A stretch of DNA of 12,893 nucleotides from positions 1 to 12,893 of the forward strand of contig DASTCC010000135.1 of assembly GCA_035711465.1 (NCBI GenBank), given 5' to 3'. Under the pieces are notes generated by a model. That model was not told the DNA's origin and searched no databases. It saw nothing but the letters and a program-made list of their open reading frames with translations. Source of the DNA: DASTCC01 sp035711465 (GTDB lineage Bacteria > Acidobacteriota > Vicinamibacteria > Vicinamibacterales > SCN-69-37). The position numbers were made by a program, and so were the translations under genes. Positions 1-6,032 of this stretch are shown here, in pieces. Within the stretch, counting starts at the first letter, position 1, and each line of letters opens with the position of its first letter.

Positions 1-1642
1 CGAGTTTCCCACCGGAGGGATCGAAGGCGATTGCCGAGACCCTGGCGGTGCGCCTGATCTCCTCGCCGATCGCCGTGCCCTCGGGCAGACGAATCAACCG
101 GATGCCGTCCGCATCGACAGCGCACAGCAGCTCACCGTCCGGGCTCAGCGCGATGAGGTCCGGATCGTCGGGGAGGTCGTAGCGGCCGATCTCGATCAGG
201 GTGCTGTCGAGCGCGTTTCGAAGACTTTCGCGCGCGAGATCCGGGTTGCGAACGAACGACTCCAGCCGCAGACGGATGCCGAGGGCCGTCTCGAGGTTGT
301 TGCGGGCCTTCAGGTCTTCGGCCCGCAGCAACAGCTGCTCGGCGACATGCTGCACTTCGAGGCGGGATGCCCGCCACGCCGTCAATCCAGCGACGACCAC
401 GCCGCTCGCAATCAAGAACACGGCCATCGTCGCCATCGACTTCCGGCTGCGCTGCGCTTCGCCGACGGTGTCGTGCTCGCGCTTCCAATCCGACAGGAAA
501 CGCGAGTAGAGGTCGTGGTAGAGCTCGAACCAGGGCTTCGAGTTCGGCCCGGCCGGAATCTCGCGGAGGATCCGGACGTCCTCGGCGGCAAGCCGGTCGA
601 GGACCGCGAGCAGCGCCGTCTCGTCGACGCGCGCCTGTTCGGCGAGCACGTCGATCGGGTAGGCCATCTTGGCGCCGCTGCGCGTCATCAGAAAACCGAA
701 CGACGCCGCGGCCAAATCCTGCTCGCGCGCCGACAGCGTCTTCAGCTTCTCGCGGCAGTACGCCTCGAGCTCGCCGCGCACGGGACCCGGCGCCTGCTCG
801 AGGAACACCGTTCGCGCGGCCGCGCCCAGCATCTGCTGCTGCCACAGCCGGTAGCAGACGATCTGCAGGAATGGCATCGGGATGCGGCCGCGCGGCGACG
901 GCTCGCCGTGCGGCGACGGCGCCGCCCGGCGTGCCGGATCGATGCGCGACGACGCGTTGACGAGATCGACGAGCAAGGCGTCCAGTCCCGGTCCGCACTC
1001 GACGCCGCACAGCATTGCCGTGCGCGTGATGATCTCTTCGGCCTCGCCGAGGGTCGCGTTCTTCAGCCGGTAGCAGTTGTTGAAGAGGTCGGGAATCAGG
1101 TTGTCGAACAGGCTCAGCTCGCCGAGAAACTCTTCCCGCATCGAGATCAGCACGCGCGCCTCGAGTCCGGGCGTGTGCACCAGCCGCGCGACTTCGCGTG
1201 CGAACTCGTCGAGCGCCTTCGAGTCGCGCCAGTGCTGAAACACCTCCTCGAACTGGTCGAGGACGACGAGGCAGCCCCGGGCGCCGTCGGACGAGTCGAT
1301 CACCTGCTCGACCTGTGACACGAGGTCGGTCGGCTCCGCCTGCGCGGACGCCTTCGCCGCGACCGAGGCCTGGAGCGCGGCGAGCGGCGGCTCGACCGCC
1401 CAGGCCCGATGCGTGACGATCGTCCACTGCGATTCCACCGCCGGCGCGAGCTTGGCGTCGAGAAACGAGCTCTTGCCGACGCCCGCCGCCGCGAACAGCA
1501 GCGTGCAGCGCGACGAGAACAGGCGGCTCTGGATCAGGACCAGGTCGGCGTCGCGGCCGAAGAACTTGGCCGCGTCCTCGCGCTTGAACGATCGCAGCGC
1601 CAGGAACGGGTTCGTCGCTACGCGCGCCGCCACGGTGGTCAT
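1..1642 (-). CDS. STAND NTPase (nSTAND1-like) with transmembrane segment and WD40-type C-terminus, 3' end cut by window edge
   Basis: This frame is open from ATG at 1642 to the window edge (547 codons seen), so the C-terminus is missing. The P-loop is AAAGVGKSSF (residues 51-60), with Ala at the usual first Gly. The Walker B region is LVVLDQFEEVF (125-135), with acidic D129 and E132/E133. The motif FELYHDLYSRFLSDWK (about residues 370-386) matches the winged-helix end of nSTAND1 proteins. One hydrophobic helix follows at about 403-423 (MATMAVFLIASGVVVAGLTAW). From about residue 480 there are WD40-blade-like strands (LIALSPDGELLCAV, SAIAFDPSGGKL). In this family the NTPase is a conformational switch and the propeller a likely ligand sensor. 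The start overlaps the upstream SIR2 stop by four bases (ATGA), so the two are probably translated as a pair. STAND identity is confident; a defence role is inference. Confidence 0.88.
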   Translation of the reverse strand, partial: MTTVAARVATNPFLALRSFKREDAAKFFGRDADLVLIQSRLFSSRCTLLFAAAGVGKSSFLDAKLAPAVESQWTIVTHRAWAVEPPLAALQASVAAKASAQAEPTDLVSQVEQVIDSSDGARGCLVVLDQFEEVFQHWRDSKALDEFAREVARLVHTPGLEARVLISMREEFLGELSLFDNLIPDLFNNCYRLKNATLGEAEEIITRTAMLCGVECGPGLDALLVDLVNASSRIDPARRAAPSPHGEPSPRGRIPMPFLQIVCYRLWQQQMLGAAARTVFLEQAPGPVRGELEAYCREKLKTLSAREQDLAAASFGFLMTRSGAKMAYPIDVLAEQARVDETALLAVLDRLAAEDVRILREIPAGPNSKPWFELYHDLYSRFLSDWKREHDTVGEAQRSRKSMATMAVFLIASGVVVAGLTAWRASRLEVQHVAEQLLLRAEDLKARNNLETALGIRLRLESFVRNPDLARESLRNALDSTLIEIGRYDLPDDPDLIALSPDGELLCAVDADGIRLIRLPEGTAIGEEIRRTARVSAIAFDPSGGKL

Positions 1643-2946
1643 CCCTGGCTCATCCGCTGGCAGAACAGATCGAGCGGCGTGTCCAGCACGTCGATCTGGT
1701 TCTTCTCGAAGAAGCCGACCTCGTACGGCGACGGGTTCAGCAGCACCGCGTAGTCCTTCGTCGTCGCGCTCCTGGCGGCGCGATAACGGGTCACCGAGCG
1801 GTAGAGGCTGCGGACGTTCCAGTCGCTGAAGCTGTAGCCGAGGAACAGCAGGCCGACCTTCGGCAGCCGCGTCGTGATGTAGCTCGGGACGACGCCGGCG
1901 ATGCTCAGGAAGGTGACGTAGTCCTCGTTGGTGATGACGACGCTGTCGGTCGCCTGGGTGCTGGCGGGATGCAGCGAGCCGTGAATCTTGTAGAGCATCA
2001 CCAGCGGCCGCGGCCGGTTGACCAGCCCGGAGAACATCGTCGTCGCCCGCGGCTTGCCGTCCTCGAGCGAGACGTTCTGGACCAGCTTCTGGAAGCGCGC
2101 GTCGGTCAGGCCGAGGTAGGCCTGCGCGTTCGGCGAGAAGCTGAGCTCGATGCTCGGCGGGTCGCTCTTCGGCACCGTCAGCACGCAGTGGGCGACGTTC
2201 GCCGTCAGCAACGCGTGCTCGATCAGGCAGTCGTAGTTCGTGGTGATGACGAGGAAGTCCTGCGACTGGATGTCGTCCTTGTTGCGCTCGATGTAGTTGG
2301 CGGCGGCCTGCGCCACCAGCTTGCTGGTCTCGGTCGGCTCCTGCTTGTTGGCGAAGAGCTTCTTCAGGTCGGCCCAGAAGATCTCGCGCGCGACCTGATA
2401 CGAGCAGTAGCTGGAGGCGTCGAGCAGCGGCGGCGACGGACTGCCGATGGCGGTGAGACGCGCCAGGGCCGCGATCAGGTTGGTGAGCTTGGCGTCGTCC
2501 CAGTTCTCGTGCCCGGTCAGCGCGCAGACGCGTCGCTTGGCCGAGTCGAAGAAGTCGTAGTTGGCCCGTTCGGCCAGCGCCATCGCGAGCTCGGCCGCCG
2601 ACGGCGCCGACGGGCTGGCGACGATCGCGTCGTAATACGTGCCGCTTCGCGGCGCGGTCGGCGCCGCGTTCAACCGCGCCAGCACCGCGAGCGCGATCTC
2701 GAGGAACATCTTCGCGTCGTCGGTGGTGACGCTGAGGCGCGCCGTCAACTCGGCGAGAAGCGCCGGATCGATCGGACTCGGCGATTCGCCAGCCGATGCC
2801 GCCGCCGGCCGCGACGCGCCGGCGCCGAGGAACGGCACGAGATGCTGCTCCTGATCGCGCAGGAACTGCTGGGCGAGGATCGGATACGGAATGTGGCCGA
2901 AGCCATCGTTCCGGCGGGTCCGCTCCGGATCGCGCAGGCGCGCCAT
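1639..2946 (-). CDS. SIR2-like domain protein, probable NAD-processing effector
   Basis: A 435-residue soluble protein with hallmarks of the prokaryotic SIR2_2 family: GAGAS at residues 41-45 (NAD-binding Gly-rich loop), ITTNYD at 234-239, KIHGS at 320-324 (candidate catalytic His322) and FLGYSFSDWNVR at 368-379. No signal peptide or membrane helix is visible. Such domains in phage defence (ThsA, DSR, SIR2-HerA, Avs5) deplete NAD+. NAD depletion by this protein is inference from the conserved motifs. The frame is open upstream to 3063, but that would overlap tadA. ATG at 2946 is preferred because it lies just before the conserved domain and a TATACT box ends 7 nt upstream. Residues 60-230 between the Gly loop and TTNYD form a mostly helical insert with no motif I recognise. 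The stop overlaps the start of the STAND gene, so the pair likely works as effector plus switch. Confidence 0.88.
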   Translation of the reverse strand: MARLRDPERTRRNDGFGHIPYPILAQQFLRDQEQHLVPFLGAGASRPAAASAGESPSPIDPALLAELTARLSVTTDDAKMFLEIALAVLARLNAAPTAPRSGTYYDAIVASPSAPSAAELAMALAERANYDFFDSAKRRVCALTGHENWDDAKLTNLIAALARLTAIGSPSPPLLDASSYCSYQVAREIFWADLKKLFANKQEPTETSKLVAQAAANYIERNKDDIQSQDFLVITTNYDCLIEHALLTANVAHCVLTVPKSDPPSIELSFSPNAQAYLGLTDARFQKLVQNVSLEDGKPRATTMFSGLVNRPRPLVMLYKIHGSLHPASTQATDSVVITNEDYVTFLSIAGVVPSYITTRLPKVGLLFLGYSFSDWNVRSLYRSVTRYRAARSATTKDYAVLLNPSPYEVGFFEKNQIDVLDTPLDLFCQRMSQG

Positions 2947-2953
2947 GCGGGCC

Positions 2954-2959
2954 AGTATA
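2954..2959 (-). promoter_or_regulatory. Candidate -10 box of a leaderless promoter for the SIR2/STAND pair
   Basis: The minus strand reads TATACT, 5/6 to the sigma70 -10 consensus, and is separated from the SIR2 ATG by only 7 nt (GGCCCGC). Transcription starting 7-8 nt after the box would begin at the ATG itself, giving a leaderless mRNA. That fits the absence of any purine-rich ribosome binding site before this ATG. No convincing -35 is seen at 16-18 bp. Confidence 0.4.
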
Positions 2960-2973
2960 GGGCGGCGCGTTTC

Positions 2974-2985
2974 ACCGCCAGCGGT
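2974..2985. repeat. Short inverted repeat ACCGCCAGCGGT upstream of the SIR2 gene
   Basis: The arms ACCGC and GCGGT flank a two-base centre. The site lies 15 bp upstream of the TATACT box, about where a -35 region or repressor would sit. It is followed on the plus strand by two copies of CGGTTAG (2982-2988 and 2993-2999). It could be an operator, or chance in GC-rich DNA. Confidence 0.25.
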
Positions 2986-3007
2986 TAGCGATCGGTTAGA
3001 CGCGGGA

Positions 3008-3475
3008 TCAGCCGCGGCGATGGCGGAAGAACCGCTGGACGACCTCGCGGCACTCGGCGGCAAGGACGCCCGAGACGACGTGGATCCGGTGATTCAGCGC
3101 CTCGTGCTCGTGCGCCCGCTGCGTCGATTCCACCGCGCCGGCTTTCGGCTCCGGCGCGCCGAACACGAGCGTGCCGATGCGCGCGTGCACGAGCGCGCCG
3201 ACGCACATCAGACAGGGCTCGACCGTGACGTACAGCGTCGCGCCGGTCAGCCGGTAGTTGCCGAGCCGCGCCGCCGCGTCGCGGATCGCGACGATCTCGG
3301 CGTGCGCGGTCGGGTCGTGCGCGCCGATCGGCCCGTTGCGGCCGCGGCCGACGATCTCGGCGTCGACCACGAGGACCGCGCCAATCGGCACTTCGCCGCC
3401 CTGCGCCGCCTCGTCGGCCAGCGCGAGCGCGGCGCGCATGAACGTCTCGTGACCGACCGCGTTGCCCGTCGTCAC
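3008..3475 (-). CDS. tadA: tRNA adenosine(34) deaminase TadA
   Basis: A 155-residue cytidine/deoxycytidylate-deaminase-fold enzyme that converts A34 to inosine in the tRNA-Arg(ACG) wobble position; it is normally essential. The zinc site is clear: HAE in DPTAHAEIVAI (His ligand and catalytic Glu) and PCLMC (two Cys ligands), with VPIGAVLV before it. Length is full for the family. The start is GTG at 3475 (MTTGNAVGHETFMRAAL). An internal ATG at the FMRAAL motif would remove N-terminal residues that TadA proteins usually have, and the ATG two bases upstream of the GTG runs straight into a stop. It lies 24 nt after the barrel gene and probably belongs to the subtilase transcription unit. The gene ends 61 nt before the SIR2 start. 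Confidence 0.95.
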   Translation of the reverse strand: MTTGNAVGHETFMRAALALADEAAQGGEVPIGAVLVVDAEIVGRGRNGPIGAHDPTAHAEIVAIRDAAARLGNYRLTGATLYVTVEPCLMCVGALVHARIGTLVFGAPEPKAGAVESTQRAHEHEALNHRIHVVSGVLAAECREVVQRFFRHRRG

Positions 3476-3499
3476 ATTGCCAACCCGTCCGAGCAGTTG

Positions 3500-4243
3500 C
3501 TACTTCCTGAATCCCACCAGCACCCTGAACACCAGCCCGCCGAGGTCCTTCTCGTCGAACTGCTCGAGGATGCCGCCGGCGCGTGTGTCCCTGGTGATGC
3601 TGCGATATTGCACCTCGCCGCCGACGAAGAAGCCCTTGTGGAGATCGACGTCCACGCCGCCCATGGCCGACCAGCCGGTCAGCCAGTCGCTGGCATTATC
3701 CTCGTCGTCGCCGAAGTCCGAGGTCTCCTTGTAGTTGAGGAAGATGAACCCGCCGCCGCCGTAGACGGCGACACGATTGCTCCGCCCGACGGTTTCCCGC
3801 CAGCCGCCGCCGAGCTCGAGCGGCCATTGCTCGATCTCCATCGCGATGCCGTTGGGAATGAACTCGCCGTCGAAGACGAATCCGCGCGTGCCGTCCTCCT
3901 GGCTGCGCGAGAAGGCGAAGCGGAAGAACGCGCCGCGGCCCCGGCCGGTAATCTCGAGGCCGCCGCCGAACGCCAGGATCTGATCCTTGCCGATCACCGC
4001 GTTGAACGTGTCGCTCGCGGTCAACTGGATGACGTCGATCGAACCGAAGACGCGGACGCCGACCTGGAACATCGGCGGCGACGCGAAGGGCGATCGCTGG
4101 CCTTGTGCGCTCGTCTGAGGATCGAACGAGGCGCGCAGTCGATCGGGTTGCACGACCGGCGTGCCGGTCTGCGCCGCGGCCGGCGCGGCGGCAGCGGTGA
4201 TCGCGAGCAGTCCTGCAGCGAGAATCGAAGAGAAACGCCGCAT
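3500..4243 (-). CDS. Small outer-membrane beta-barrel protein of unknown function
   Basis: A protein of about 247 residues. It starts with a clear Sec signal peptide (MRRFSSILAAGLLAITAAAAPAAA, cleavage expected before QTG). The rest is rich in alternating polar/hydrophobic strands with aromatic and Gly-rich turns (FQVGVRVFGSI, AVYGGGGFIFLNY, GFFVGGEVQYRSI, GGLVFRVLVGFRK), as in 8-10-strand outer-membrane barrels. I do not recognise a specific family. GTG at 4246 and ATG at 4243 are adjacent; I use the ATG. Only 6 nt separate it from the subtilase stop, so it is almost surely co-transcribed and may be translationally coupled. A role as outer-membrane anchor or partner for the protease is possible but unsupported by sequence. 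Confidence 0.8.
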   Translation of the reverse strand: MRRFSSILAAGLLAITAAAAPAAAQTGTPVVQPDRLRASFDPQTSAQGQRSPFASPPMFQVGVRVFGSIDVIQLTASDTFNAVIGKDQILAFGGGLEITGRGRGAFFRFAFSRSQEDGTRGFVFDGEFIPNGIAMEIEQWPLELGGGWRETVGRSNRVAVYGGGGFIFLNYKETSDFGDDEDNASDWLTGWSAMGGVDVDLHKGFFVGGEVQYRSITRDTRAGGILEQFDEKDLGGLVFRVLVGFRK

Positions 4244-4249
4244 CACGCC

Positions 4250-5872
4250 CTACTTCCGAATCCCGAAGCCGAACAGCGCGGCCCGCGGCTGAATCAGTCC
4301 CTGTCCGAATTCGTCGTCGCGTCCCGGCGCGCCCAGGTCCTTGGCGCTGATCACGATGAGATGCTCGATGGCGGCGGGATTGCCGATCCCCTGGCTCATC
4401 AGCAGCGCGGCCAGTCCGCCGACGTGCGGCGCGGCCTGGGACGTGCCCTGATAGCCGACGCGCGCGTAGCGATCGAATCTCGGAATCAGGATCGACGCAT
4501 CGAACGGATCCATGAACTCCGGATTGAGCGTCACCTGCCACACCAGCCCGTCCTCGCCGCCGTCCTGGTCGTCGCCGCCAGGGGCGGCGATTTCCGTCTG
4601 CGGTCCGAAGGTGGAGTAGTACGCGCGTTCCAGGGAGCGGCCGACCGCGGCCACCGACATCGCGCCGGCAATCGACTGCGCGTCGCCGGAGGGATATTCG
4701 ACCGGGTTGTCGAGGTCGCCGCTGTTGCCGTTGGAGATGCTGACGAACACGCCGTTGTTGACGGCGTTCACGATCGCGTTGCGGATCGCGATCGACGGCG
4801 ACGGTCCGCCGAGGCTCAGGTTGATCACGCGGGCACCGTTCTGGACGGCGTAGTCGATCGCCTGCGCCACCGCGTCGAGCGGACAGTCGGACGAGCCCGG
4901 ATCGACATAGCCCGGCTCGCCGGCCATCGCCAGGATAATCTGGATGTCCCAGAATCCCAGGCACGCCTTGAGCGGCATCAGCCGCACGTTGTAGGCCATG
5001 CCGGCGTTGCCCAGGCCGTTGTTGGTGTCTTCGACGATCGTCGACGCGACGTGCGTGCCGTGGCCGTCCAGGTCGAGCACGGCCTCTCCCGGCGGCCCGA
5101 ACACGAAGTCACGCGCGCCGACGAACTTGGCTGGGCTCAGGTCCGGACTGATCGAGAACGGCAGCGTCACGGTCTCGATCTGCGATCCGGTGAACAGCGG
5201 CACCGTGAACGACTGGTTGACCGTGGTGACGCCCGTGTCGATCACCGCGACGATGAGATCGGAGCTGCCGCCCGGCTGGATGTCCCAGGCGCGCGGCATG
5301 TCGAGCGCGGTGAAGTTCCACTGCTCGTCGAAGTTGGCGTCATCGGGCGTCGATCGGATCGCACCCGAGCCGGCATTGGTCCGCGCCGGCCTGCCGCCGC
5401 GGCGCGGCACTTTCATGACGTAGTTGGGCTCGGCGTACTCGACCTCCGGCTGAGCGGCAAGCGCGGCGGCAATCGCGCGCGCATCGAGCTGCGCGGTGTC
5501 GCGCACCACGGCGGCGTCGCCGATCCACTTCAGATCCGCCAGCGCCGGACGGCCGCCGAGCGCCGAGAGCGCTCGCTGACGCTCCGCCGTAGTCGTGCCG
5601 GCGCGGAACTTGACGATCGCCTCACCAGGCACGTAATCAAGACGGCGCGATCGAGCCATCGCGAGGCGCCGGGCGCGGTCCGCCGTCAGCTGGAGCGACA
5701 GCGCTTGCGAGGGCGGGCCGGTGCGAGGCAAACGTACCGGCCTGGGCAGCCGCGGCGCCGGATCGCGCACCTGAATCTGTTGCGCAACGAGTCCCCGATC
5801 GGGAGCGACCGCCCACAGCGCGACGGCGAGCGCCATCAGGGCGCGGACGGTAATCAGACGCGAACGACGCAT
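4250..5872 (-). CDS. Secreted subtilisin-like serine protease (S8 family)
   Basis: A 540-residue secreted protease. A Sec signal peptide (about residues 1-30, ending GLVA-QQ) is followed by a propeptide region containing DYVPGEAIVKF, typical of fervidolysin-type prodomains. The catalytic domain has all expected residues: Asp212 in AVIDTGVTT, His271 in DGHGTHVAS, oxyanion-hole Asn383 in ISNGNSGD and Ser478 in GTSQAAPHVGG. It is therefore predicted active after pro-domain removal, in the periplasm or outside the cell. Residues between His271 and Asn383 include cysteines (KACLGF, SSDCPL) that could form a disulfide. No C-terminal autotransporter, PPC or sorting domain is seen; the protein ends soon after the Ser motif. 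GGGAGG lies 7 nt before the ATG. It is the first gene of a unit with the small barrel and tadA. Confidence 0.95.
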   Translation of the reverse strand: MRRSRLITVRALMALAVALWAVAPDRGLVAQQIQVRDPAPRLPRPVRLPRTGPPSQALSLQLTADRARRLAMARSRRLDYVPGEAIVKFRAGTTTAERQRALSALGGRPALADLKWIGDAAVVRDTAQLDARAIAAALAAQPEVEYAEPNYVMKVPRRGGRPARTNAGSGAIRSTPDDANFDEQWNFTALDMPRAWDIQPGGSSDLIVAVIDTGVTTVNQSFTVPLFTGSQIETVTLPFSISPDLSPAKFVGARDFVFGPPGEAVLDLDGHGTHVASTIVEDTNNGLGNAGMAYNVRLMPLKACLGFWDIQIILAMAGEPGYVDPGSSDCPLDAVAQAIDYAVQNGARVINLSLGGPSPSIAIRNAIVNAVNNGVFVSISNGNSGDLDNPVEYPSGDAQSIAGAMSVAAVGRSLERAYYSTFGPQTEIAAPGGDDQDGGEDGLVWQVTLNPEFMDPFDASILIPRFDRYARVGYQGTSQAAPHVGGLAALLMSQGIGNPAAIEHLIVISAKDLGAPGRDDEFGQGLIQPRAALFGFGIRK

Positions 5873-5879
5873 GTACGAA

Positions 5880-5885
5880 CCTCCC
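5880..5885 (-). promoter_or_regulatory. Ribosome binding site of the subtilase gene
   Basis: GGGAGG on the minus strand, 7 nt before the ATG at 5872. It is the best Shine-Dalgarno match among the minus-strand genes here and fixes the start. Confidence 0.75.
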
Positions 5886-5898
5886 GGAGGACTGCCTC

Positions 5899-5904
5899 AC
5901 TATA
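5899..5904 (-). promoter_or_regulatory. Candidate -10 box for the subtilase-barrel-tadA unit
   Basis: TATAGT on the minus strand (5/6 to consensus), 26 nt upstream of the subtilase ATG and located in the AT-richest stretch of the intergenic gap. No strong -35 is recognisable 16-18 bp upstream. It lies after the hairpin that ends the preceding unit. Confidence 0.4.
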
Positions 5905-5972
5905 TGGCACTGACGTTGCTGGTCTGATGACGCCGGCAGATGATTGGTGAAGACCCGTGAACTGAAATGAAC

Positions 5973-6010
5973 CGCCGCGCGGAGTCCCGCTCAGGGACCG
6001 GCGCGCGGCG
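5973..6010 (-). terminator. Nested hairpin, likely intrinsic terminator after the kinase-like gene
   Basis: Outer arms CGCCGCGC (5973-5980) and GCGCGGCG (6003-6010) pair perfectly over 8 bp. They enclose a second perfect hairpin, GTCCC (5984-5988) / GGGAC (5994-5998), with a 5-nt loop. It starts 22 nt after the stop of the minus-strand gene at 6033. On the minus strand it is followed by GGTTCATTTCAGTTC, a T-rich but imperfect tract. It separates the Omp85/kinase-like unit from the subtilase promoter. Confidence 0.5.
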
Positions 6011-6032
6011 CGGTGTCCGGAAACGGCGCGGG

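Noticed and set aside
132..1427. A 431-codon minus-strand frame inside the STAND gene
   Set aside because: It is an alternate frame of the true STAND gene: very Arg-rich, no motif, and the real frame carries P-loop, Walker B and propeller signatures.
2947..3063. Longer N-terminus of the SIR2 protein starting at 3063
   Set aside because: It would overlap the end of tadA by more than 50 nt, adds low-complexity residues, and lacks a ribosome binding site. The ATG at 2946 has a promoter box directly in front.
2891..5950. A 1019-codon open frame on the plus strand
   Set aside because: It lies antisense to SIR2 (5' part), tadA, the barrel and the subtilase, all with clear motifs. It is a repetitive Arg/Asp/Val-rich translation typical of the mirror frame of GC-rich genes, without any domain.
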